From: Jacaranda mimosifolia
Taxonomy: Eukaryota; Streptophyta; Magnoliopsida; Lamiales; Bignoniaceae
NCBI GenBank assembly: GCA_018894105.1
Contig: CM032123.1
Location: 1,303,001 to 1,367,000 of the forward strand
Length of the DNA stretch: 64,000 nucleotides
Reading direction: 5' to 3'
Below the pieces are notes generated by a model. The model was not told the origin of the DNA and made no database searches. It saw nothing but the letters and a program-made list of their open reading frames with translations. Both the position numbers and the translations under genes were made by a program. Below are positions 26,601-39,473 of this stretch, piece by piece; position 1 is the stretch's first letter, and the number at the start of each line of letters is the position of its first letter.

Positions 26601-29381
26601 ATCTTTTCCTTATTCTTTTTGCAATGTGGACGTCGGGTGTGGGGCAAATTGGATATTAGGAAATTACCTGCTGCCCTTTTTCATGATACTTGATAAAGTC
26701 CTATTTTTTGCAGTGTTCGACTTTAATGCAATGTATTTGTAACCCATGCGATTGTCCCCACAATTACTGATTAATAGCATTTGCCTTTATTGCAATGTAT
26801 TTGTAAAACATGTGATTATCCCCATGATTGCTGATTAATAAACTGTGTTTTGTATCAGAGAAATCTTAAAGTCATGGCTAATATGGGATTATCTGCTAAA
26901 GAAGAGAAGGACGACCGGATACAGAAGATAAAACAAGAAGTTGCTGAGATGGTTAAGCTGCGGATTCCATATATGAAATCAAAAGTAGGTATTGTATTTT
27001 GAGTTGATTCTGATTTAGGAGCTAGGATTGGATTGTTGTTAACGTAGATGATAAAAATATTCGCATTTTCCTGTTTTTACCATCGATTAGTAGCAAAAAT
27101 GAAGATTTCTTTTTCTCCCAAAATTACTTCTGCTGTTAGAATGTATCAGATATTTGTCCCAAACCCTTGATTCTCCTATTCCCCCTTCCCCCAAATAAAA
27201 CACCAGTGGCTCTTGTGTGGACGCTGAGGACTTAGGACCTATATTTTTAATTACATTTAATACCTGATTCTCGATGTGCTTTACAGATTGAGGAACAAGC
27301 TGCAAATTCAGATGATTTCCAGGATGCTGGTCCAGAAGAGAAAGGAGCCTTGAAACGCAAATACGGCATGGATGATGTGTTGGAAAATAAAATTTGCGAC
27401 TTATATGACCTTTATGTTGAGGTATTTATCAGATTTCCCTAGTTCACTTGAAGACCACCCAGCCCTACCCTCGACAAAAAAAAGGAAGAAAGAAAAAAAG
27501 AAAAAGTTTGGATTTTGCAGTGGTATACTTAACTCTTTTTTGGTTTTCATTCCAGAGACTAGAAGAATATTCAGGTCCACCAGTCAGAAGGCTTTATGAA
27601 GAGGTAGTTGCAATGTGATTAATGTAATTGTTTTCATTAAAATTGGTCTAGTATACGGAGTCAATTTATGGGTCTATCATAGGAAGTCAATTTATTTATT
27701 GTGAGACTTTATGCAGAAGATCTTCTAATGTAGTTAATAATACTTCATTGTTGGGGGGAATTTACAGGTTTTAATGTGCACTGGATATTGTAGATTTTTG
27801 CCCCTGCAATTTTGCACGTGTTACCTTGATTAATTAGTTTTTTAAGTTTGAGTAAGTGAAGTGCATGACCAAACATTTGTGTCTGGTTCATGTATGAGGA
27901 TGCTAACACAAGCATAGGCATAGAACCTATTATTACCGAGAGAACTGTCAAGTGGCAGGTGCTTAATCTTCACTACAATAGATCTTTTGCTGTTAGATAA
28001 TACTACTACTACTGAACATGGAATAGATATCTGCTATATGTAGATGAGAGGATTGGGGACTTCTTTCATAGTGATTTTTACTTGCTTCCCTGTAGTTACT
28101 TAATTATAATGTGCATGAACTGTATTTGTGGCTTTCTGTCTTTGTCATTGTGAGGATGGTATATAGTTCCCTCTTGGAGGGTGCCCATTCTCCTGGCATT
28201 TTTTTTCACACTCTGAGGGAGGGAGGTTAATTGGGATGGATGGATCTAGGATACTATATGGTATTAGTTAGTTTCTTTTGGATCTTTGCATGGATAGTGG
28301 TCTAGTGCACTCCCCTTCAGTTGTTTGGTGAATTAATAGCAGTTATGGCCAATCAATTATCATTCCATTCCCATAATAATGGTAGTTAGTTAGTTGATGT
28401 GCCTTCTTCTGATGCAGCTAGTGTTATTATGGCCTAGTGGGTTCATGGATACTGATGGAATTAAACGTGCTGTATATAGAGCAAAAGACAAGAGGGGGCT
28501 GTCCAGCCTGCGGAAGGTATTAATATTTTTAATTTATTCCTTTTCTATGTGTTTTCTTATTTTGGCAGATGAAATTTGAAGGCTTTTGCTTGATGCTATG
28601 AATTTAAAGCCATATCCATGTGAATATATACTTCTTTTCTCTTATTTTGGTGCATGTACATATGTAGTTGGATGATGGCAAATCCCCACACTTCCCTTTT
28701 TGATTTGCTCAATTTTGGATATGGAAAGTCATTGATAGTTTGTTTCTTCTATAATGTTCTTTATAATCTGATGATGGGAAAGCCTATTCTGCTTTCCCTT
28801 TAGTTTATTTGTTTTCTGCATTGGATTTGTGCTTGGGCAGTGGCATATTATTTGGCAAGTCGATTTTGATCTTATTCTCTCAACTATCTGGCTTTTTGGG
28901 CTTAAGGAGCATGTTTTCTTTTTCTCACCTCACCTCCCTTTACCTTGACTCTTTTCTTTTGTTGCCCTAGGATCGAGAGAAGATCAAGACAAAAAAGGTG
29001 TTGGCACCTAAAGCAGATGATGCCATTAATGTTTCTACTTTGACTAGCAAGCCGGTTACCGATGCTACAGCAGTAGCTCATGGTGCTGCCCGTTTGCCTC
29101 TTGCCTCTACAAATTGCCCCAACATGGACAAGCCGAAGCAAGAAAAGATGAATGGGAGCTCTGGCAGCAGCCCTATGGATTTGATGTCATCAAATGAATT
29201 ACCAAAAAAGAAAGTAAAAAGAAAGCCAAATGCAGAGGTTGTTGAAGCTGATTTCCTCTTTGAACGCCCGACCAATTCACATGTGGAGGAACAGACCAAA
29301 CACCATAAGCACATCGCTGTTCCTCTGAATAAATCAAACCTTCAGCAAGCTGTGCCCTCGGGCACTGGGTACCTGAGTTGA
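20676..29381 (+). CDS. UBN: ubinuclein/HPC2-type subunit of the HIRA histone chaperone complex
   Basis: Ubinucleins bind HIRA and H3.3 and act in replication-independent nucleosome assembly in the nucleus. Exons are 20676-21044, 21647-21745, 21891-21967, 22092-22671, 23455-23554, 23654-23763, 23905-23991, 26859-26984, 27287-27421, 27556-27603, 28418-28516 and 28971-29381, with GT-AG at every junction, giving 746 residues. The N-terminal region has LRFTVDLRPGETTIVSWKKL and a proline run. The HPC2-related domain spans about 130-181 (VVLYDVPDDDEYDTGDSF, DDAELDDYFQ, HDGFFINRGKLER). Basic PKKRRRKD follows. The conserved middle region spans about 376-610, including LEKAIRELEKIVAE, LTPEIKQKLAKVAGLA, GKIPEDVVNRLM and MDTDGIKRAVYRAKDKR. 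A C-terminal nuclear signal KKKVKRKP is near residue 695. Intron 7 is unusually long (2.9 kb). Arabidopsis UBN1/UBN2 are the likely counterparts. Confidence 0.95.
26727..26842. repeat. tandem repeat before ubinuclein exon 8, 64 bp period
   Basis: Two diverged units start TGCAATGTATTTGTAA at 26727 and 26791, inside intron 7 and ending 16 bases before the exon 8 acceptor. The second unit supplies sequence next to the polypyrimidine and branch-point region. Confidence 0.75.
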
Positions 29382-30600
29382 AATAATGGCTCAAAGAGGA
29401 TGCAAACTTCTAGGTAGTTCTCAATAGCACATATCTTTCTTGTGATTTTTCTTGGTAGATTATATTTTGATCAGCTGCTTGGTTGATAGTAACTATTGTA
29501 AATTATTATAAGTTCACTATATTATTTACAGGGGATATGGGATTTTTATGTTAGGAGTAGGTTAGTTGAAGAGCTCCTTGCCTCCATAGTTCAACGTTTT
29601 TACTTAGTTCAGCTTATTTTTCGCTGTATTTAACCATTGGATTTGGTCTCTCCCTTACCTTTTGCATTGGAGAGTCATCAATACAGGTTGGTGGGGAAAA
29701 TTCATGTCGCACATTCGTATGCTATTTAAATAGGCCGGTTAGTCCAATAGTAGAGCACCTATGTATGCTAGGCTCGCAGTTTTGCTGTTGCTTTGAAGGG
29801 GTAAATCAATCATTTGTCCTCGAATGTTCGATATTAATTCTTTCATACTTATTAATTGATATACTTACAATGTATTTTCTCTAATTCCAAAAAAGACATT
29901 GTATGAACTGAATTAAAGGTGTCAGTCAACCTAAGATAAGGAGGATTCATTTCTTGTCCTAAATATTCACTTGTGGCATATCATATTTCAATGAATTGGC
30001 ACATTCTTCTATTGTGTGTACATTTTTATAATGATGGTGTTTTTTTCAAAATCAAATTTTGTTGCTCAGCAACCAGTCCTCTATTCGAGGATACTAATAA
30101 TGATCAAATTTATCGTCAAATATGAAGGTTCAATTGTATGGAGATATTATTTCACTAGCATGCATTAATAGGAGATTTTGTGAAGACTTTATCTTGAAAA
30201 AATATTTCAAAGGATGAAAAAAGAGAACAATTTATAAATTATCTCTAAATCTTTAATTTTTTTTGTTGCGCAATGAAATTAAGACATGATAGTTTTTCAA
30301 AGATTTGAAAAGAAATATATGACTATCATTCTACAATAATGTCAAAATAACACAAACTTTTGCTAATATAATAAACGTCATATATTTCTACAGTTCACAT
30401 TATAAATTGGAGTTAATAAAATCGTTCAATTTTCATGTGCCCTATCAATCATAAGAATTCTTACACTTACTACTTCACTTAGATTCACATCAACATTATA
30501 TATAAAAATTCTAACTCCAATAAAAAAGTTACCAATCGAATTTCTCGTGCTAAATTCACAAAATCATGACATAAAATCAGTCTACTTTTGATTGCTTTGA
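29382..30600. other. ubinuclein 3' UTR and spacer
   Basis: The first few hundred bases are likely 3' UTR. A tRNA-like stretch near 29731-29790 does not hold up as a tRNA. No other gene is supported. Confidence 0.4.
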
Positions 30601-30613
30601 GGGCAAATATTAA

Positions 30614-30693
30614 TGGGCCCTATGTGGGCCGTCTCGAAACCCAAATTGGTGGCCTTAAATCTTAATTGGGCTGTTGATACTCAATAATGGGCC
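30614..30693 (+). promoter_or_regulatory. cluster of site II (TGGGCY) elements upstream of the PQBP1-type gene
   Basis: TGGGCC occurs at 30614-30619, 30625-30630 and 30688-30693, and TGGGCT at 30667-30672: four hits within 80 bases. Site II elements bind TCP factors and are typical of promoters of broadly expressed plant genes. The cluster lies just before the inferred first (non-coding) exon of the PQBP1-type gene, which I place at about 30710-30888. Confidence 0.6.
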
Positions 30694-30888
30694 ATAAGCC
30701 GACTCAATTAAGAAAGTGCTACCGCCAAACAAGGCCTTAAATATCAACCGAATCCGGAAGTACTCTTTTAAAATCTTGTACACTTTGCTTCAACTGCTGT
30801 ACATTGATAAGGCATTTTTATGTCCGAGAATTTCAAAAATTCGGTCTAGCTTCCCAGTTGCCAGCTTCGAGATTCCTCTTAATCTAGG

Positions 30889-31891
30889 GTATGCTGGTTG
30901 TAGGGTTTTAGGTTTTAATTGATATACATGCATGTATATGTGTGTACGTGTGAGCTGTGTCTGGGCAATTATATTTACATTTTCAGCTAATTCGTGTTCA
31001 AGTTTCTTGTAAAAAATTAGGCTGCCTGCTTGGTTGGAGTTGTTTAGGGAGTTGGAGCAAATTCAGCTTAATAAACTTTTTGTTAGAGAATTATTGAATT
31101 GAATTTGGAGGGTGCGTTTTGTTTTGGCATAATTTAATTTGATGTTGATTTTATTAATGCGGTTTTTACTGTTAATTTCTTTTCTGTTGGATATTAAAGC
31201 TTGTTCATGTATGGTTCCTTTGGATCAAAGGATTTGAGATTGAGAAAGGATTTGGACTTGGAATGATTCAAATCCTTGAATTTTGAATCTACTTGCATTA
31301 AAATTTTTGTTGGAAAATAACAGTAATGTGCCCAGATGAAATCAATGTTTTTCACTTTTCTTTGAAATTTTTTACGTATCATAGTCAAGATTGGAACTAA
31401 AAATTTCAAATCTGCGGTAAAATATATTAATCTTGATAAATTCTGAAAATACAATGGAAGGCAGGTTTTTGTGGTGTGTGTGTGTGTGTGTGTACTGGAG
31501 TAGAAGTCTTTCATGGACATGATAATCTCCTTGAAATTCTTTGTTCTTCTGGTTGGCATGGTATGCCTTTTGTTTTCTTGGCTCCATTGTGTGCTGGCTA
31601 GTTCTGGTTCTGTGTGCGTTAAATTCTAGTTCACATGATTGCATATATATGAAAGGCAAAGTTGCCCAGCATAATGAGGGGATTGGTTTGTTGGATTATC
31701 CATTCCACAAAGATCTGATGGTCTTGGAGGAGATCGAGTTGTTCTCACTCCCCCCGCCCTCGAAATCTTTTATTTCCTTTCAACCGAAGAAAGAGAGAGA
31801 GTTGTTATCTTTTGGCCGTAGTAATGGTTTTTCATATCATTTATGGCATGTCTTTTTAAGTGCTTTCCTCACTGATAATTTATTTTTTCAG
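30889..31891 (+). promoter_or_regulatory. probable 5'-leader intron of the PQBP1-type gene
   Basis: A donor GTATGC at 30889 follows a leader-like exon. An acceptor after a T-run (TTTTTTCAG) ends at 31891, three bases before the ATG at 31895. The interval is T-rich and contains a (TG)n run near 31474-31493. The long open frame entering it from the coding exon is just the intron read through. Confidence 0.5.
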
Positions 31892-31894
31892 CTT

Positions 31895-34800
31895 ATGGGT
31901 GATCAGTCTAATGAGCCGCTTCCTCCGGGAACCAAATCCCTGCCAAGTTCATCACCAGTCTCATCTTCTGATAATGCATCCTCCTTGCCAGCCTCTCATT
32001 CTGGAAGCAGACTTTTTCCTCTTCCCCTTTCAAATGCACCCACTTCTTCTACCTTGGAAACTTTTAACCCACAGTATATTTGCACATCCCAGTTCAGTCA
32101 TCTGCAACCCATCACACCCACCAGTCAAATCCTCAGAGCAGAGGCTTCTGAATCAACAAATGTGGGATCCAATGGTTCCCATGCACAATTTGAGAGCAGT
32201 CATTATATTGAAGCTGCTGCCCAGGATGCTGTGCTCCATGAACAAGTATGTCCTTTTAAATGCATCGTTACTTGGCGTTTATGCCTTACTGGTGATCTAC
32301 TGTTTTATGACTTGTCTATACCATTTCAGGAAATTGCCACCCAAATGGTTATACAGAGCCAGAGGTTTGCACTGAAATTTTCTATAAATAACCCAGGCTA
32401 TAAGTATTTTTAGTAGAGTTAAAACTATGTTTTTGTATATGTGTATATGCATGAACTCAGGGGATCGAACACTGTAACTGGACCTCCTGAGGATAGTAAA
32501 GACATTTTGTCAGGACGTCACGACCCATATGCTCTTAAGGTGTTTCAAGCTCACCATCTTTGTTAACCCCTTTATTGTATTCTTTCTCGTGTGCTATCTT
32601 TCCATTTATAAATATTTACCTGACATGCTTATGTTACTTTTTAATTCAACAGGAGCATCTACTGAAAATGACCTCACTACATCGAGCAGAGATGGCGTTA
32701 AAACGTGGCAAGCCGAACTTTATGGAGGAAGGTTGGACTACGACAGTAAACTATTTTCCAACTCTTTTGAGTCATTTTTCCAAATTATTAGAAGTTACCA
32801 TAACATCTCTAAAGATCCTGAATCTGGGGGTCTTTTTCATTCATTTTAGAACTATTGAGACCCGTCTGCATGAGTATTTGATATACTAGTTAGTTTTCTG
32901 AGTAAGCAACACACAGGGACATATACTCCTTTGGTTTATATAGAAGTTGTTTATTAGGGATTACAAGTAGGAAAATCTGTATGGCTATAAATCACTGTAT
33001 ATTTTCCTAGTGGATGTAGAGAATGAAGATGATTAACATTAAGAACTCTTTCAGTTTCTTCTGACTAAACTTACACAAAGGATGACGAATAATTACTTCT
33101 AATAAACTTTTTTTATCATTACTGCATTTTAAATTAGTGGGGACAGATAGTTCTTGAGTGATTGCTGTGCTAGTAAAATCTAATGAAGTCTTTCTTAATG
33201 TAAGGTTTTAGGCTCTTATTGGGAAGCAGGGCGGCCGATACTAATTTATAAGAAGCAATTAACTTTATAATAAGATGAATGGATAGTGGTGAATGTTTCA
33301 TTTTTAACTTTCTGCTAGGCAATTTTGAAATTGGAAATGGATACGGTGTGCCTGGTGGAGGTGCTTATTATGGTGCTTCAGTACACAGTATTAAAACCCC
33401 TGGTAAGAATATTTCCCAAGTTTAAATTGTTTCCACTGGAATTCTTTGACATGGCTGCTCCTGTGTTGCCAGAAGTAAAAGATCTTGATGACCAGAAAAC
33501 GAGACAGAAGAATGCAGAGCTTAATGGTGAGTCTGGACAAAAGTCAACAGCTAAAGACTTACCTGAATATCTCAAGCAAAAGTTGAGAGCAAGAGGTATC
33601 CTGAAAGATAATCAGAATGCAGAGAATTCTTCAGGGTCAGAAAATGTAAGTTGATCGTCTTTGTTGTGTTTTACAAATCTTTCCCCTTCTAGTTTACTGT
33701 GTCCAGGGATTTGGTTTTGGGAGAAAATCCTGGACGTGATGCTCCTTCTTTCTTGTATTATAATTACTAATCTAGTTTCTGATCAAGCTAACCCATAATT
33801 GACGCCTACTATGAGTTTATTGATTTTTCATTTATATATTTCATGTCTCGTCTGTATTTTTTTTTCTGAATGTATCTCCCTGACCATATCTTAACTTGTG
33901 ATTGGAACTTTGGATTCTAGAGATTGGAGGCTCAGCCACCCCAGGTCATGGCACCTGGGAATCTGCCCTCAGGATGGGTGAGTATCAGTTACTATTCTTA
34001 TGAAACATATTTTATAAAAATTTGCATGAAACTGTTTTATTGGATTGGAAATGTTGAAATATGTACTGTGTACTAGTTGAAATTGGCTTTGTGGGTAAAT
34101 TGATTGATAGATCTATTATCAAGTGTCTGTTGAGTTGCATTACCTATTATTATAGGCAGTGTTAAGACTTAGGATCTTTCTTATGGGAATATGTATATTC
34201 ACTTTTAATAGCACGTTAGTGTAATCTTAATTTTTTGAAAACGAGAGTCAATTTCTTGATTGGCCATTTCATGCAAACTCAAATGCCCCCTGTTTCTCAT
34301 TCCACTTAAATATGTACAGATAAAGGATCTACTTTCTGGACTTTTATGTCTTTGCATTTGTTATTCATACTGTTGCGGCACTGGGAAGTAACATGGTTCA
34401 ATTCTTCCATCAGATTCTCTGTCAGTCTTTTGTTAACATAATTTACATCCATCTTTCCCCCCACAAATCATTGTGTAGATTGAAGCAAGGGACCCTGAAA
34501 GTGGTGCTGTGTTTTATTACAATGAGACTTCAGGGAGAAGTCAGTGGGAAAGACCCACAGATGCGGCTTCTATTTGTATGTCTGTGACACCGCCTCTTTC
34601 AGAAGATTGGATGGAGGCAGTTGATGAAACGAAAGGTATACCCTTTATGTCTAAATTTTTAATAATAAGATACTTATTGTATTTGCGAAGGTAGGTAGAG
34701 TTTAGCTGCTGTTGTGGCATTTCAGAGTTCCATAAAAAATATTATGTTATTGGCAGTTAGAGTTAGTATACTTTTTTGGTGGAGGTGAAAAATTAAGCAA

Positions 34801-37800
34801 TTTAATTTCTTTGTTATTTCCCCTTCACATTCAATGTTTGGTATTCTCTACTTCTGTTTAGGAATTTTCCAAGTGGTTAATGATTTTGTGTGTGCTTAAT
34901 TGGATTTCTTAGCTGTTGGCTTTTCTCTTAAAGCTGCACTTCTACCGGCAACATACCTTAACATATCTTTTTTGTCAATAGTCTTTTGTTTGAACTGTTG
35001 GTGCAAATTTTCTGGAACATGTAAATTAATAGGATAGTAATTCTTCTCTGTGCCATATGTTCCTTTAGTTCCGTTTTAGGATTATGCAGCTTGACTGACT
35101 GGAGGTCTCTAATATCATATGTCAAAAGGAGGACATAAAACCTCCTTACTGCAAACACATTTCAGGAACTACAAAATTCTTCAGTTATATATATGCTTAT
35201 TAAGAAGTAGTACCCCGACAGGATGATTAATGTGTTCTCAATTATTTATATTCTCAGGTCAAAAGTATTATTACAACAGGAAGACCAATGTGTCGCAGTG
35301 GGAGCATCCAGGCGGACAACAGCAGGTCACCACACAGCACTATGACAGAATGGTCTCCCGTGCAGTGGATGGGAAATCGGGGGATCACCCATCCACTTTA
35401 CCAAAATGCATGGGATGTGGTGGGTGGGGATTGGGTCTTGTACAGTCTTGGGGCTATTGCAATCACTGCACCCGGTTCGTCTATTCCCTTCCTATCTATT
35501 ATTGTATCTTCTAACTTGTCCTGTAATTTATATTTATGAGGTGTTTTGGTAGAAGCAGATGTGTAGCGACACTTTTCTTTCCTTAAAATCAGAAACAGAA
35601 TAACCATATTTGTTATTTCCCAACAGAAAAACCTTAGTTGTTGTCACAGAGGACAATTATCAAACTAGATGTAGTTTAATCCATTCCAATATATTTTAGA
35701 AGTATCACTTTGTAGTTGGCTTAAAATTTGTAATCCTCTCTAGTTAGTCATAAAGATCTCATATGAAAATTTACTAATTTCCTTTCTAATGAATAGCTTA
35801 GTAAAGAAACCTGCCCTGCTTCAGTCATACTCAGTACTTCAGGTCTTAGGATCATAACATGTGTTGGTTTCATGAGTTCCTAATTCCCTACTTGTCTTTA
35901 TCACTTTATTCTACTCTTACCCCATTGTAAGTTCAATCTATTGACTTTTTGACCAAATAAGTTTAAAGATGTGAATGCACATAAGGCTATTATTATGTAA
36001 AGTTTTTAAAAATAGAATAGATGAGAGTGCCTACGATATTACTTGGTCTATCCAAAACTGAATGGTCCTACTTGAATTTGGAGGGATGTTTAGGTTTCTA
36101 GATATTTATATGGTTTTTTTTTTTTTTCCAAAGTAATGATAAGCGATCTTGGCAAGTGAGATCACATTCACTTCAGGGGTCCTGTATGCGATGCTTGAGC
36201 AGTCTTTTGCTGATATACCATCAAAGATTAGAATTGTTTTGGGTTTTTTGTTGCTGGTTTGCATATACTGAAACTAATTTGGTATGAGATGTTTAATGTC
36301 GCTCTATGCAGTCTTTACAATCTCCCACAAGGCCAATATTTATCAACCCATTCAGAAAGCCATAAGCATGACAGCGCTGCTGCTAGAAATCAAGGAGACT
36401 TAGAGAGGAGGTCTGCCAAACACAGGTGATATTTTCTCCTTTTAATTAGTTTTTCTCATGTGCTGACTTGATGTCATTTTCTTGGAAAATAGATTCTATG
36501 TCATCTTAGAGATGTTCTTTTGTAATTCAAGCATCAAAAGATTCTCCTTTCTGAGGTGAAAAAAGGGATGATGGGAATCAGGCAGTAAGGCATCTTAACT
36601 TGAAGGGAAAAATCAAGTGGAACTAATAATGATAAAAACAGATAGGGAACAGCTAGGTTATATGTGTTGTTTGCATTGCATACTTTAGTCTTTAACAAAC
36701 ACGTAGTACACGTGCTGTCTCAATGGTTTCAATGATCGGTTAGTTTGCAGGAAAACAAAAAAGAAGTGCCTACGCTGTCTGTTGTTTGTAATTGTTATAA
36801 TTTGGCAGACCGTGTGTACAGGTCTGATATGAAACCCCCACTTGGGAGAGGCTATAAAAAGGACAATAAGAAGCGTGCATATAGTGAAGATGATGAATTG
36901 GACCCCATGGATCCAAGTTCCTATTCAGATGCTCCTCGTGGTGGTTGGTATGTTACTTCTCTCATATCAAGCAGTGCAATATGATAATTGTTTTGGTACT
37001 TAAGTGGGAATGCTAGCTCGAAAATGGTATCTCAGTAGAATTAGGCATAAGTGCTCCATGCTCTGTCAAATTAATTCATTTCTAATTTTACAGGGTTGTA
37101 GGCCTTAAAGGAGTGCAACCAAGAGCAGCAGATACCACTGCCACGGTATGTATTTACCATTTTGTGGCATGAAGAATTTCTTTTGCAGGATATAACAGGA
37201 GAGAAGTAGGGAAGAAAGATGGAAAAATGACAAAAAAGATGAAATCCTATGTATTTTTCGTATCCCTTTGCCCCGCCTCTTATCATCTGAGGGATAGAAA
37301 AGATAAATAAGGGGCTGATGGGGCAGTGGTTATACATTAACTCGTATTCTCTTTCTTTCCATACTTGTTTCTGGACAAATTCTGTTTTTCTGTTGGTCCG
37401 GGGGCTTGCTGCTTGCTTCAACATTTGGTTGCACTAACTTAACGTGACATGCTTCCTTACCAGGGTTTATATAAATTATATTGGATCTTTGAAGACACAT
37501 ATTTGTCATTCTTTTTGGTTGGGTCCAAGTTGTTTAGAAAGAAAGACTGCCAATTCATTTCTGCATGCATTTTGGTTTTTTGTGACTGCAAACTTTTAAG
37601 ATGTTATGATATTTTGACAAGTTTCATAAGAAGACCGGAAATGTAATGGAATATTGAGGAAGTCCTCCTTCTAAAAGAGCCAACATTAGCGCAGAGTTCT
37701 AGTGGTGATAAGAGTTATCACAAGATTCTAGGTTGCATTCTTGTTCCTGCATGTGCATGTTGAGATTCTTATTCATTCTGTTCAGCAATTGTAATGGATA

Positions 37801-38255
37801 TCTATCATATGGATAAAAGAATTATAATCAAGTAATTAGTAAAGATTTTGTTGCATGCCTTCATTATAGCAATCCAGTATGAACATTTGAATTTTAATTT
37901 ACCTGGATTAAGCTTGGCATTAATCTGTGTTAATGTACAATGCAAAAAACATGAAATATTTGTTTGATCATTTTTGAGTCATCAATTTCAGATTGCTCTT
38001 AAACTTGACAGTATCTTCTTCTCTTGTTGATCATCTTGTATTGTTGGTTACATGTGTTCTTTTTATTAACATAGTTCTGTGTTTGGAAACTTCAAATTCC
38101 AGGGCCCTCTTTTTCAGCAGCGGCCTTACCCCTCACCTGGGGCAGTCCTACGTAAAAATGCTGAAATCGCATCACAAAAGAAAAAGAACAACTCTCATTA
38201 TGCTCCCATATCAAAGAGAGGCGATGGAAGTGATGGTCTAGGTGATGCTGACTGA
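31895..38255 (+). CDS. PQBP1-type splicing factor with two WW domains and a CxxC pair
   Basis: PQBP1 proteins are nuclear factors that bind spliceosomal proteins. Exons are 31895-32245, 32330-32364, 32461-32539, 32653-32731, 33319-33402, 33473-33645, 33921-33977, 34479-34635, 35258-35474, 36312-36425, 36822-36947, 37094-37145 and 38103-38255, all GT-AG, giving 558 residues. The first 120 residues are Ser/Pro-rich. WW1 is about 282-314 ([26 protein letters not shown]) and WW2 about 326-358 ([24 protein letters not shown]). A CxxC-x13-CxxC arrangement (C389, C392, C406, C409) looks like a zinc knuckle. The C-terminus has [30 protein letters not shown] and [14 protein letters not shown] at about 516-529, the hallmark that binds the U5 15-kDa (Dim1) protein. 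The 70-base intron 33403-33472 is very short. Arabidopsis At2g41020 is the counterpart I recall. Confidence 0.92.
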
Positions 38256-39473
38256 ATGAGGCAACATATTTTCATGCACTTGTGCAGGATCCTCCAATCA
38301 GCATGAACAACTAAACATACTGATGGAAACGATAAGCGCTACTGTTGCGACTTTTCCCTTGCTTTAGGTTGAAGAAGTAGAGCTATTTATTGAGTGGGGG
38401 GTTGAAACTTCAGCATGAGATACAGATGATGATTTTCTTCTTAGAATTGTGAGGGATAGTTGGTCATCTATACTGCAGAAGAGGTGTTGAAAATATGGTC
38501 TTTTGATGGAATGTGAATACTTCAGTTGAGAAAATGTTTGTAGCTAAGGTCACCAGAAAGTAAATCCTTAGTAGGAGACTTGCGTTATGGAATGCACTTC
38601 AGTTTTCTTATTTAAAAGTTCCCATAAACTGTCTCCGCTCATTGCAGATATAAATTCATGATTTTGGGCATCAAATTCTTTTGTACGCACGTTTCATGCA
38701 TAGGCACACACGTACACATATATGATAATTGATTAGTGTTTAATATTTATTTTACTGTGATTTTCTACTATAAGCAAGCATTACTTTGTGAGAAGGATAA
38801 ATTCAGAAAATACTAAAGTCATTTATTGAATTTTATTTTTTTGGGTTAATTTATATGTGTACAGAATTTGTTAAAAAATTCGAATTTGAAATGGTACATA
38901 GTAATTTTATTGGGTTAATTGACTCTTGACTATTAAAACATCATGTCAATTATAATGCTATTGTATATCCTAAGTTTGTACTATGTAGTTATAGTTTCTC
39001 ATTTACCAAACCAAACATGTATAAATAAAAATAATAATATTGAATATTGTTCAAGAATATATTTTTATTTAATTTATTTTTGCCAATTAAATTAATTATC
39101 TTCACAACTTAATTATAGAAAGTATGCAAATGATTTTATATCCTAACTAGTGCCTTTGTGTACTCTAACGCGTGTGTTAAATTTTTTAAATAATAAAAAT
39201 ATTTATTTAACTTTTTATATAAATAAATAAATAATATGATAAAATGATAATAATAGAGTAAAAATTTAGTGGATTATAGTGGTAGTTGTAATATAAATAT
39301 AATGAAAAATAAAAATATAAAGCACACAAAAAAGGAGCTAAATACTTTATTAATAGAATAGATATAGTAGAAGAATACCATCTCAAAGCACCTCTTGTTT
39401 ATAAAGTCGCACCTTTTGAACTTAAAACACTAGCTCGAGAAGCACAGCGGCTCTTCACCAACGTACAACTCTG
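38256..39473. other. PQBP1-type 3' UTR and SECA2 promoter region
   Basis: About 400 bases of probable 3' UTR are followed by AT-rich spacer. The last 100 bases are GC-richer and lead to the SECA2 ATG. I see no clear TATA box. Both genes point the same way. Confidence 0.4.

Noticed and set aside
29731..29795. tRNA-like stretch with a TTAG...GTAGAGCAC D-arm look
   Set aside because: No T-arm GGTTCGA motif, no matching acceptor stem and no good anticodon arm. At best it is a decayed tRNA-like relic.
31541..31894. open frame extending the PQBP1-type protein upstream by about 118 codons
   Set aside because: The sequence is intron-like (T-rich, TTTTTTCAG acceptor at 31891) and hydrophobic. [12 protein letters not shown] at 31895 is a sensible family start.
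33325..33470. alternative frame through PQBP1 exon 5 starting [13 protein letters not shown]
   Set aside because: The other frame encodes the Gly/Tyr-rich segment [15 protein letters not shown], which joins properly on both sides. This one is a shadow.
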